This document shows, piece by piece, positions 10,759 through 20,860 of a stretch of DNA of 64,000 nt. The position numbers and the translations under genes were made by a program. The stretch lies in the NCBI RefSeq assembly GCF_014839805.1, contig NC_051130.1, forward strand, positions 4,092,001 through 4,156,000, in the 5' to 3' direction. The notes beneath the pieces are model-generated. The model saw only the letters and a program-made list of their open reading frames with translations, was not told the DNA's origin and searched no databases. The stretch is from Manduca sexta. Taxonomy: Eukaryota; Arthropoda; Insecta; Lepidoptera; Sphingidae. The stretch's first letter is position 1. Each line of letters opens with the position of its first letter.

Positions 10759-13420
10759 CGTTCATGCCGTTCTGATTTCTGAAAGCTGGCTCAACCCCAC
10801 CTTCCTTCTACCCTTTACCCCCCTCTCTGGTTTCATTTTGATTAGAAATGATCGAGTTGACAGGAGAGGGGGCGGAGTCGCTATATATTTACGTAACGAC
10901 CTGAAATATAAACCTGTAATATCTTCCTCTGCTTCTTATTCTGCTCATGCGAAATTGCTGTTTCTTGAGGTTTGGGTCAAGAGAGTGAAAACCTTACTAG
11001 GTGTTATTTAATGTCTCCCATCTCTTGATTATTTCTCCAGTCTGGAAACAGTTCTGGAATCTATAAGATCAGACTATGCTCATCACATCATCATGGGTGA
11101 TTTAAATACTGATCTCCTTGCCAGCCACTCTTCCCGATCTCGTAAACTCTTTACTGTCCTTGATTCGGCTAAATTGCATGTCCTACCACTGCAAGCCACC
11201 CACCATAATATGGATGGTCAGGTCACTTGGCTTGGCATTATTGTCACCTCTGCTCTTTCCCCTGTTTTCTCCTACGGTCAAGTTCCCGCACCTGGCTTCT
11301 CTCACCATGATGTCATCTACATGTCTTACGCCCTAAAACCTACCAAGTTCCCCTTTAAGATATTGCACTTGCGTAGTTTTGGTCGAATTGATGCGGATAA
11401 GCTGAAAGAAGACGCTGCTCACTTTAACTGGGATCACCTATTAGCAGCCACCTCTGTTGATGATAAAGTCGCAATTTTTAACCGCGCTGTCTCTTCACTC
11501 TTTGATACCCATGCCCCTTTAAAGAAAATTAAATTAAAACGTCCTCCTGCACAATGGACTACACATGGGGTTAGGATGGCGATGAGACGAAGGGATCGTT
11601 CGGAGGAGAACTGATGCCTTTTTAAGGCTGCAAGGAATCGGTGTAACCAGATGGTACGTAATGCTAAACGTCGACATATTCTCAGTAATATTTCTTCTTC
11701 CTCGCCAGCCAGTATCTGGAGATTCCTCGGAACTCTGGGTATTGGCAAAGTTAAAAACATAAATCTCCACGGTGCGACTATAGGTTTGGATGACATTAAT
11801 AAACATTTCATATCTGTTACCATGATTGATCACCAAACTAGGCGTCGTACCATGGATTTCTTAGCGGGTCTATCCAGGCCTAACATTAATACTTTTCATT
11901 TTTCTTCTGTGCCGTTGGTGAAATTAGAAAAGTCATCCTGTCCATTAAATCCAATGCCACTGGTTGTGACAACATTAGTCGTCGGGTTGTGTTTTCACTA
12001 GTGATGGAAGGAATGATAGTGATATAGATAGACGTGTGAGTGCAGGGAATCGGGTGAATGGGGCGCTGCACACTTTTATGGGTAGCTGCAAAGTGTCCAA
12101 AAAAGGCACGACTGGCTGTCTATAGAGGAGTGTTATTGCCCACTCTGATGTATGGTAGTGAAAGTTGGGTATGGCAGAAAAAGCATGAAAGTAAAATTAA
12201 AGCAGTGGAAATGAGAGCGTTAAGAAGTATGTGTGGGGTGACTTTGAATGATAGAGTGCGGAATACTACGGTAATGGATATGTGTGGAGTGACAGAGGAT
12301 GTAGTTACAAAAATTGAGAAGGGTATGCTAAGGTGGTTTGGGCATTTGGAGAGGATGGATGATAAGAGACTGAAAAAGAGGGTTTATAATGCGAATGTGG
12401 ATGGAAGAGCCGGTAGGGGTCGACCGCACCGAACCTTCGAATGTCAAATATCTGACATTCTCAGTAAAGGCCAGGTCAAAAGTACCCGGAACCGGAGGGA
12501 ATTCATGAAAGGATTAATGAAGGTTGGGGAAGCGCGAGAAGTATGCCAGGACCGTGCAAAGTGGCAATCTATAGTCTCTGCCTACCCCTATGGGATAAAG
12601 GCGTGATACTATGTATGTATGTATGTAGTCGTCGCATGATAATCCCTATCCTGGACCAACTTATATCAATCATGTCCCATATCATTAACGCCTCCCTCAG
12701 CACTGGTATCTTTGCGTCTTTGTAGCGGGGAGCTATTGCTATCCCTCTTCCTAAAATCCCTAACCCATCACTTGCTAAGCATATCCGTCCCATATCCATT
12801 CTTCCTTTTTCTCGAATGTGCTCGAGGCATGTGCTCACAAGCAACTGTCTGAGCATGTGCCTACTGCCCACCTACTATTGTGCCCTCTCCAGACTGGCTT
12901 CAGGCCTGGCCCATAGCACTAATACTGCACTCCTCAAAGTGACTGGCGATATTAGGGCGGGCATGGAAGATTCTCCAACGCCTTCAATACAGTTAGTCAC
13001 AACATTCTTCTTGCAAATCTCTCCCACTTTATGATCTCGCCCACGGCACTGAATTGGTTCTCGTCATATCTTCAGGGACGCCAACAGTTGGTGCGCCTAG
13101 ACGATTCCTCGTCTAGCTGGCGCGATATAGACTGTGGCGTCCCTCAAGGCGGCATAATCTCCCCATTATTGTTCTCTATCTTCATAAAGCTCTTAACACA
13201 AAATCTTCAATGTGCGTACCATCCGTGTGCTGATGATTTGCAAATTTATTCTCAGGAGCAAGTCGATTGTGTCTCCGCAGCTGTAGATAGGGTAAATAAG
13301 GACAATTTCGGCCTTTCAGTAAACCCCACAAAATTGCCATGAAATACCAGGCCGTTATTGTAGGCAGCTCAAGGCTTTTAAACATGTTGCATTTTACATC
13401 TATTCCCCCTGTTATGTTTC
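10759..13420 (+). mobile_element. Non-LTR retrotransposon with endonuclease and RT, jockey/CR1-like, decayed
   Basis: Readable pieces in several frames include VLISESWL, GGGVAIYLRND, HIIMGDLNTDLL and SHHDVIYMSY, which are the APE-type endonuclease motifs. Later come DNISRR, MIIPILDQLISIMSHIINAS, LNWFSSYLQGR, CGVPQGGIISPLLFSIFI, CADDLQIY (usual YADD) and QAVIVGSSR, which are RT motifs. There is no RNase H segment. Frameshifts and stops are frequent. The coding part is interrupted at 11985-12625 by an RTE fragment. Ends are approximate. Confidence 0.8.
11976..12634 (+). mobile_element. 5'-truncated RTE-type retrotransposon with 9-bp target duplication
   Basis: TAGTCGTCG occurs at 11976-11984 and again at 12626-12634, flanking an insertion that encodes DIDRRVSAGNRVNGALHTFM, KARLAVYRGVLLPTLMYGSE, MRALRSMCGVTLNDRVRN and GMLRWFGHLERMDDKRL. 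This is the C-terminal region after the RT domain in RTE-like elements. The coding part ends at about 12606 and is followed by an ATGTATGTATGTA tail. Removing the insertion rejoins DNISRR to MIIPILDQL of the host element in one frame. Confidence 0.9.
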
Positions 13421-13431
13421 TCAGCATTTTT

Positions 13432-13622
13432 TATCTTACAGCTTGCTGTTTATTCAGCTTTGTTAATTTGACAGCCAACTAGATTCAAGTTGTATCACAA
13501 TATTAGCCAATCACAACGGCCCTACGTCTACGCACTGCGAAGGCTGCCATGTCGTCAGCACTGAGAAACACACTTGTTATCACAGCAATGCTCCGTCCTT
13601 AGATAAATAACTTCTATGAATA
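13432..13622 (-). mobile_element. MITE fragment, same family as 18197-18469
   Basis: The sequence matches the reverse complement of the element at 18197-18469 by eye, including ACAACGGCCCTA, GTCAGCACTGAGAAAC and AGCAATGCTCCGTCC. One terminus is missing next to the non-LTR element. Confidence 0.75.
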
Positions 13623-14003
13623 ATGAGGATAGACTTTAAAGAACAAAACATATTTCTAATAAGTTCTAATGAAAATAACAATTAAAAGTTAACACCACTA
13701 TGCTTAGAACAAAACAAAAGTAGCAATATAGGCATAAGCCATGTATTTTGCTCGCTTTTTATAGAATATACGCCTATATAAATGAATGAAATTGCAAGCA
13801 GCTTAAATTTTTGCGATTTAAAACTCGAGAAATTAAGAATTATACACACATTTTGTACTGAATTTTATTTTTATAAAATACCGAAAATACCGAAAATCCC
13901 GGTATTTGTAAAATCAATACCGGTATTTTGAAGTTCTTAATTTGGTCCGGTATTCCGGTATTTTCGAAATCCGGGATACCGGTTTGCGACCCCTAGTCAT
14001 AAT

Positions 14004-14885
14004 ACAGCAGCGCTATCGGATACAATGCGTATTTTGTGGCCTATATGGCCCCGCTTTTCCACTGCTTTGGCTGCCTCCGTGATGGCGACATATTCACATT
14101 GGTAGATGGAACTGTGTGCGCCTAAGGCCATTGATATCTTGATGTTAATTTCTGGTGAGAACACACCTGCCCTCGATCCTGTCCTGGTCTTAGACCCATC
14201 GGTGTATATTCGCAGTTCGTGTGTGCCAGACCAGTCATGCTGTTCTTCGGTCAGCCTTACGGTGTAGTTTTTTCCGAAGATATATTGTTTGGGTACCCTG
14301 TCGTTGGGAGCGGCCATCAGTGGTTTGTAGTTGATGGCCTCTACCAGAATTTCGGCGTGGGCACCTATTGCTGTACCCCAGAGCTTGAGTGTCTTTAACC
14401 TGACTGCTGCTGAGGCTGTCTCTTGTTGGATAAACAGATCCAGGGGCGGCAGTCCCAACAGGACCTCTAAAGCAGCTGTGGGTGTAGTTTTCATGCAGCC
14501 CGTTATAGCTTTACACGCTAATCTCTGAAATTGCTGCAGTTTGTTTCTAGCTGTGGATAGTTTGGTTCTGGGCCACCAGACTACAGCTCCATAGGTGGTG
14601 ATTGGTCGTACCACCGCAGTATATAGCCATCTGGCAATTTTAGGGTGTACGCCCCAAGTTTTGCCGAGAAGTCTTTTACACTGCCAGAATGTGATACAGG
14701 CCTTTTCTAGTTTGTGGTCCAGATGTTTATTCCATAAGAGTTTATTATCCAAAATGACACCTCTTTTGTAAGAGATAACGTAGTGCCTTGTAATTTAGGT
14801 AAGCGAAAATTTTCTGTAGTTCGCTTTCTTGTGAACAATACGAGTTCGGTTTTCTACATGTTATAAGCCAATAAAATTAGGCAGT
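14004..14885 (-). mobile_element. Non-LTR retrotransposon, RT C-terminal part and RNase H N-terminal half
   Basis: The frame begins with GVILDNKLLWNKHL (the RT thumb side) and runs through RWLYTAVVRPITTYGAVVWW and the RNase H start RIYTDGSKTRTGSRAGV to IVSDSAAVL, which stops at the hAT insertion. Upstream, KTELVLFTRKR is readable in another frame, so there is at least one frameshift. The RT catalytic core is absent, so the element is 5'-truncated. It is a member of an RNase H-bearing clade such as I, R1 or LOA; I could not choose among them. Confidence 0.85.
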
Positions 14886-15375
14886 AGGGGTGAGTGTCAA
14901 AAAACAAAAAAGGGACGAAATACTTGCATGTGACGTCAGCGGGCATTTCGCTGCGTGCGAAAGAAAGAGAGAGAGAGATGGTGCGATATCTCCACTCCAC
15001 GCTCACTCCTGCACGTAGCAATATTTGATATTTGAATTACTGCCTCATTTCTTATTGAATTTTAATACTGTTTTCACAGAAAGATTTCTTTTTGTACTAA
15101 TTGCTGTTACATATTAAAAAAATACAAAAGCTTAAAACATACATAGTCAAATATCCTTTTGTTAGTATAACATCAAATAATATTAGCTACAATGTACACC
15201 AACACGTCGGAAAGAAGTATGTTATATCGTGTCATAGCCAGTAGAACGCACAATTAATACCTACTATTGAATTCAAACAATTGGGATTTTTCTCACGATA
15301 ATCAAATTATACTAATAGTTTTATCTGTATTGATTTTCGATGACATATTCAAATCAATTTAAGATATATCTTACA
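14886..15375. other. Spacer with no supported gene
   Basis: AT-rich except for 14915-15010, which contains TGACGTCAGCGGGCATTTCG, a (GA)n tract and a segment of higher GC that resembles a dispersed repeat. Nothing coding was supported. Confidence 0.35.
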
Positions 15376-15660
15376 TCTATATAGATAAAAATGAATCCCT
15401 ATTTGGTCACGCCATCACGTATGAACGGCTGGACCGATTTCACTATTTTTTTTTGTTGTGTTTGTTATTGTCAGGAGAAGGTTCTTATGAAAGAAAAAAT
15501 TCAAAAAATTGCGCGGAAAATTAGAAAATTTAAGAAAACTTAATGACAATATTAATTTAACATAACTGTCAGTTGTTTGAAATAATTGTCAGCGATTGAT
15601 AAAATGCGTAGGTACTTCAAATGCATACTTAGACAGGATAATTTCTGTCGGGTCAGCTAG
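15376..15660 (+). mobile_element. Non-autonomous Helitron
   Basis: The element begins TCTATATAGATAAAAATGAA and ends GGGTCAGCTAG. A hairpin with GACAG/CTGTC stem sits about 11 bases before the CTAG end, as in Helitron 3' termini. The flanking bases are A and T, the usual insertion site, with no target duplication. A second copy with the same ends is at 27768-28050. Confidence 0.85.
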
Positions 15661-16012
15661 TAATAATATAAAAAATTAATCGATGATCGATTTTCAAAAT
15701 TCGTAACAATACCAAATTTTGTCTTAAATTGACATCTCCAAAAGACAATAGAATGTCTCACAAGTGACAGCGTGCAGTGGAGTGCGATGAAGTATCATTT
15801 TATAACACAATGGGCAGTGTCTGGTACGATCAGCAACAAAAGTCGATGAACAAATACTAATTTACAAAACACCTGAACATTGAAACGGACCACAAATCAC
15901 TTACCAAAGACGAGTACAGATTAAGGTTATCATTTCAATGTTACAAAAGTCGCTAAACATTTTATAGCTTGACAATGCATTAGTTGAGGAATCTCATTAT
16001 TGAATCTATACT

Positions 16013-16290
16013 TCTATACTATTATATAAAGCTGAAAAGTTTGTTTGTTTGTTTGACCGCGCTAATCTCAGGAACTACCGGTTCAGACTGAAAAAATATT
16101 TTTGTGTTGGATAACCCTTTGTTCGTGGAGTGCTATAGGCTATATATCATTACGCTATGACCAATAGGAGCGGAGCAGTAATGAAACATGTTGCAAAAAC
16201 GGGCAAAATTTATTAGTTTTGAGAGCTTCTGTTGCGTGCGCTGCTTAAACGGTTAAAGTTATGCAACAATGATGTATGATGGGATTGTTC
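16013..16290 (+). mobile_element. Helitron-like repeat, family 2
   Basis: It begins TCTATACTATTATATAAAGC and carries GTTTGTTTGTTTGACCGCGC, CCAATAGGAGCGGAGCA and GTTGCAAAAACGGG. Inverted copies are at 20010-20250 and 26690-26990. The 3' end is not clearly defined. Confidence 0.6.
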
Positions 16291-16304
16291 CTCTTAAAAG
16301 TTCT

Positions 16305-16540
16305 ACATAAATATATAATAAAACAAAGTCCCTCGCTGCATCTGTCTGCCTGAACGTGTTAAACTCAAAACCTACCCAACGTATTAAGATGAAATTTGGT
16401 ACGGGGACAGTTTGAGACCCTGGGAAGAACATAGGCTTACGGGAAAATATATAGCGTGACTTTTATGAGGGAAAACTTTAGCCCGAAAAACTTTTATATC
16501 GCGGGTGGAGCCGCGGGCAAAAGCTCGTACACCATTAAAA
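16305..16540 (+). mobile_element. Helitron-like repeat, family 3
   Basis: It contains AAAACAAAGTCCCTCGCTGC, TGAAATTTGGTACGGGGACA, GTTTGAGACCCTGGGAAGAA and a GCGGGCAAAAGCTCGTAC end. The blocks recur in several other copies in the window. Short open frames across it are fortuitous. Confidence 0.6.
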
Positions 16541-16754
16541 ATATGAAAAATAATCTGACGTTTATGTTGAAACCTTCGAGGAGAATCTCCTGTCAGAATA
16601 ATTTTGAATTTACACATTTGTTTTTAAACCGGCCAGTGCTCTATAAAATAGGATGTTTAAAATGTAATTAACCTATTCCTATTAATGTTATAATATTACT
16701 TTCTAATATATTATGATGTTTTGTTCATACTTAAAAATGTATAATTCTGGTTAT

Positions 16755-16970
16755 TAACTTCAATATATACTATTATATAAACCTAAAGGGTTTGTTTCTT
16801 TGAATGCGCTAAACTCAGGAACTACTTAACTGATTTTGAAAATATTTCACTAAGCTACATTACTCTTAAGCCCTACACGCTACTTTCTATCCAGGGTAAA
16901 TATATAGCATGACTTTTGATCTTGAACAACTTTATCACGCGGCCGGAGCAGCGAGCCACGGCTAATACTT
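16755..16970 (+). mobile_element. Helitron-like repeat, decayed copy
   Basis: The start ATATACTATTATATAAACCT and the end GAGCCACGGCTAATACT, with GGTAAATATATAGCATGAC between, follow the layout of families 2 and 3, but the copy is strongly diverged. Confidence 0.5.
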
Positions 16971-18196
16971 ATGTTATAAAATAACATTTTAATTGATATT
17001 CTGGACTATTGTATTTATTCGGCAATGTTTTGATAGTAAAAAAACGCGGTGCGCTGCGCTTCGCGAGATGGGTGTATTGTAGCTTGATGGGAAACGAATA
17101 GGAAAAAAAGCTTGTCCTTATATAAAACAAAGAATTTGCTAATTTCCGCGACATTTGTATTTATTACAGATCATAAAAAATTCGCTAGTAATATTTGACA
17201 GTCAATGGTTTGACTGCGTTCAGCTACTTTTGTAGTTCAATTATGACAAGTTATTTTGAATTTAATGTAATCAGTAACTTATGGTAAATGATAATGATTA
17301 GGAAATATTGGAAACAAATTATGTTCAACGACTTCTGTTGCTGACTGTACAATCTCGCTGATTCCGCGCCGTTGTGTTCCCTTCTGTGGTCGTAATGAGA
17401 TTTCTTGCGATAATTGAATGTGTCTGCGACTATACTTTGGGAGAATTGAGTAATATTTTCTGTTGTAAGTACTATAATTTCGACTTGCGGCTGGTTGGAA
17501 CATTTCGTGCTAAAATTGAGAGATATTCGCGAACAAATTGGAGTATATAGATTAAAAAGAATAGAAATCAGCTATCAAGTATCTTCTGTACTATCAAGTG
17601 TTGCATCTCAAGATAGAGTTGTCTGTATTCTCCAATTGCTTTTACCAATAAATAAATATAGTATTATTATTCTCGTTATAACTACTATTATGTTATTTCA
17701 TAAATTATCGACAAACTAAAGATGGTCTTCTGAAGCACGTCTAACAATACAAACCACGGTTCTTTATATATATTGACACAGTTCCCATCCTACCAGTTTG
17801 ATTAATCTGATTCTATGATTGGATGTTTTTTCCTGTTTGATACCATTTTATTTGGGTCACAAATCGTGCCTGCAGGCGACAATAGGTAAGAGGAAAATTT
17901 TCATGTGATCTCTTCAACACAATATACTGGATATTTTTCGCAACTCCGCGTGGAAATCTGTTGCCACACAAAAATTCCCAGAGGTATCTTGCATTTTGTG
18001 GCGTAAAACGTATCTTATGCTATGGCGCGTATATGCATAAAATCACGTAGATCCTTTTAAATAGGATGAAACCAACAAAAACATCGATAATGATATTAGC
18101 TAGATAGTAAACGTATGATTTATTGTGATTTAAATACTTACACACTGACGTCTTTTATCCGAGAAGGGTCAAGCGGAGGAGCAACTAGTACAATAA
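16971..18196. other. Spacer with no supported gene
   Basis: AT-rich sequence with several open frames of about 60-75 codons and no recognisable domain. No repeat family is identified. Confidence 0.35.
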
Positions 18197-18469
18197 CCCC
18201 CTTATTCATAGACGTTATTTATCTAAGGACGGAGCATTGCTGTAATAACAAGTTTGTTTCTCAGTGCTGACGGCACGGGTAGCCTTCGCAATGCGTAGAC
18301 ATAGGGCCGTTGTAATTGGCTAATATTAAGATACAACTCGAATCTACTGGGCTGTCAGATAAACAAAGCTGACCAATTAGCAAGCTGCCAGATAAACAAA
18401 GCTGAGAAACAGACTTGTTATAACAGCAATGCTCCGTCCATATATAAATAACGCCTATGAACAAGGGGG
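18197..18469. mobile_element. MITE with TAA target duplication (PIF/Harbinger-like)
   Basis: A 273-bp element has terminal inverted repeats CCCCCTTATTCATAGACGTT on the left and AACGCCTATGAACAAGGGGG on the right. The inverted match continues through GGACGGAGCATTGCTGT and into the interior. TAA flanks both ends (18194-18196 and 18470-18472), a 3-bp duplication typical of PIF/Harbinger. Related fragments are at 13432-13622 and 31738-31790. Confidence 0.85.
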
Positions 18470-18736
18470 TAAGTTTCCCGAAATAAACGACGGATGATTA
18501 AGATAGCTGTCTGTCTGGTGAAAGGTCTAAAGACAGTCCGTTCTACTCCCCACTAGGCTATTGCCGCTTATTTAATCATAATCCTTTTTAATTACGTCGA
18601 TGGAAATAGCATGACAATATCGATGTGTACTGTGGTTTCCATTTAGACTGAAATCGGATTTGTGCCTGACAGATTTCATTCAATTGGATTAATAGTGCAT
18701 GGCTTAATTTGCGGTCTTGGGCTTAATCAATAGACT

Positions 18737-18860
18737 GAATGACTTAAATAAGTAGTTTTAATGAATTTAATTTAATGAATGACTTAAATAAGTAGTTTTA
18801 ATGAATTTAATTTAATGAATGACTTAAATAAGTAGTTTTATGACTTAAATAAATTCGATA
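18737..18860. repeat. Tandem repeat, 40-bp unit, about 2.7 copies
   Basis: The unit starts GAATGACTTAAATAAGTAGT and is repeated exactly at 18737, 18777 and 18817; the third copy is cut short and followed by a partial TGACTTAAATAA. The identity between units points to recent duplication. Confidence 0.85.
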
Positions 18861-19116
18861 TGAAAGATAAAGTAACGTTAAATTTATTCAGTGTAGTTTA
18901 TTGTTTCTGTCATCCAGAGTTGTAATATAAAATCAAACTAACGATCAGTATTGGATCTAGGTTAAACGGTTTATACAGTGGACTCAGTTCAATACGTTTA
19001 AAAAATATATATGCCTAATACGAGTAAAAATCCCTGCTACTTATTTATCATTTATTTATTTATTATACATATTTAAGTAGAATACAATGCACTGTAATTA
19101 AAAAGCTAAAGATAGT

Positions 19117-19235
19117 GTTTTATTTTAATTACTCACCGGCTCGAAAATTGGTAACCAGTATATACCAGTTATGATAAATTATTTTTGAGGTTTTAAGGGA
19201 ATTATATAGGCGTTTTAATTTTTTGTTAAAAAGTT
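19117..19235 (+). repeat. Dispersed repeat related to 20737-20860
   Basis: Shared blocks are GGTAACCAGTATATA (GTAACCAGTATATAGG in the other copy), TAAATTATTTTT and TTTGTTAAAAAG. It is non-coding and its class is unknown. Confidence 0.55.
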
Positions 19236-19608
19236 TTTATTGGTATTATGATTGTTTCCGTTGACAAAATATTAAATGATGCGAATAATATAATTTAATA
19301 TTTTTTTTTTTATATACAGACCGGTTATTCATATTTTAACCTAATTAAATAATCGGGCCTTTGTTACTTAAAAACATTTATTGACTAAAGTAAGATTAAA
19401 CAGGAAATTACGATGTAGGTACCTAATGACCCGTATAACTACAATTTAGAGCTCTCTCAACGAACTTTAGTTAAGTCTCTGTTTTATTGCACTTCTGACA
19501 TGATTCTAAATTATTGCATTCTAGACTTTATTACTAACACTTAGTGCATTTATTAGATCTACTAAGTTTACTAGTTAGTCAGTTTTAGTTTTGGTAGATT
19601 AAAGAATA

Positions 19609-19932
19609 TTTGATAGCCTAGTTGGGTGTGGAACGGACTGCGAAGATGAATGTCTGCAGGTTCAAATCCCAAGGGCACACACCTCTGACTTTTCTAAAAT
19701 CATGTGTGTATTCTTTGTGAATTACCGTTCGCTTTAACGGTGAAGGAAAACATTGTGAAGAAACCTGTACATCTGAGAAGTTCTCTATAGGAATTTCGAA
19801 GGTGTGTGAAGTCTACCAATCCGCACTAAGCCAGCGTGGTGGACTAAGGCCTAATCCCTCTCAGTAGTAGAGGAGGCCCGTGCCCAGCAGTGGGACAATA
19901 TATAATACAGGGCTGATATTATTATTATATAT
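19609..19932 (+). mobile_element. tRNA-derived SINE, family A
   Basis: The head GATAGCCTAGTTGGGTGTGG resembles a pol III A box and AGGTTCAAATCCC a B box. The body has TCGCTTTAACGGTGAAGGAA-like and GTAGAGGAGGCCCGTGCCC blocks and a (TTA)n tail. AAAGAATA at 19601-19608 and 19933-19940 is the target duplication. Confidence 0.85.
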
Positions 19933-20009
19933 AAAGAATAGTTCGTAAAACCGGCACATAACAGTATACAAACATTATTGAGTTCTGGTTGGCGGATCAT
20001 TGAAAGTAT

Positions 20010-20250
20010 GTCTTATTAGCCGTTTATGCAGCCCACGCAATGGAACCTCTCAAAATCTAAATTTTCCCCGTTTTTGCAACATTTTTCAGTAATGCTCTGC
20101 TCGTATTGGTCATAACGTGATGTTAGCCAATAGCATTCCTCAATAAATGGGCTAGCCAACACTAAAATATTTTTTTAATTTAAAGCAGCAGTTCCTGATA
20201 TTAACACGTTTAAACAAACAAACTCTTCAGCTTTATATAATAGTATAGGA
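20010..20250 (-). mobile_element. Helitron-like repeat, family 2
   Basis: The reverse complement opens CTATACTATTATATAAAGCT and matches 16013-16290, including the GACCAATACGAGCAGAGCA and GTTGCAAAAACGGGG blocks. Confidence 0.6.
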
Positions 20251-20344
20251 TTATTTTTAATTTTAATTTACGTCACGGTAAAGGATATTTTCAATTTTAC
20301 TTGGACTTCACTAAGGTTAACATATGTATTAAAGTCGTCGTTGC

Positions 20345-20860
20345 AGATATAAAAAAAGTTATACCGCCTTCAAAAACCACTAAACACTCAAAAAATAAGT
20401 TGGTGCCTAATAAAAATTAAACATTGTTTTAGTACATTTGTTCATGTATTTATCTAGCTTAAGGTCCATTTTTCATACATTTTGTTTCACCTTTAATCTG
20501 GGTAACTAAACAAGTATTGACAAGTAAAGAATTTAAATTCACGTCTAGTTAGTGATTAGTTCTCGCAGTTGAAAGAAAAACGTAAAAATAATTAATATGC
20601 ATGGATATTTCGGTCTTTAAAATTTAATACGACGAAATTTTAAAGGCCGAAATATCCATGCATATTAATCATTTTTACGTTTTTCTTTCAACTGCGAAAA
20701 CACTAACTAAACAAAATGTTGCTATAACCTTAACTAGCATTTTTAATTAGTCACCGACTCCAAAATTAGTAACCAGTATATAGGTAATGTTAAATTATTT
20801 TTTGGTTTTTAGTGGTTTTTGAAGGCGGTATAATTATTTGTTAAAAAGATTTTTTAAGTG
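20345..20860. mobile_element. Inverted-repeat element enclosing a second palindromic element copy
   Basis: ATACCGCCTTCAAAAACCAC near 20361 is the reverse complement of TAGTGGTTTTTGAAGGCGGT near 20810, so these are ends of one inverted-repeat unit. Inside, 20455-20720 is a second copy of the fold-back element of 8690-9048: its left arm is nearly complete, while its right arm has lost the outer part after AACTGCGAAAACACTAACTA. The order of insertion is inferred. Confidence 0.7.

Larger units (their letters stand above)
10542..13995. mobile_element. hAT-type DNA transposon (non-autonomous) carrying nested insertions
   Basis: The left end TAGGGGTCGCAATACCGG and the right end CCGGTTTGCGACCCCTA are imperfect inverted repeats of the hAT TAGGGGT type. 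The flanks GTCGTAAT (10534-10541) and GTCATAAT (13996-14003) are an 8-bp target duplication with one mismatch, the length expected for hAT. Subterminal CCGGTATT/TTTTCGGTATT repeats lie inside both ends. No hAT transposase domain is readable; most of the interior is a non-LTR element and a MITE fragment. Confidence 0.9.
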
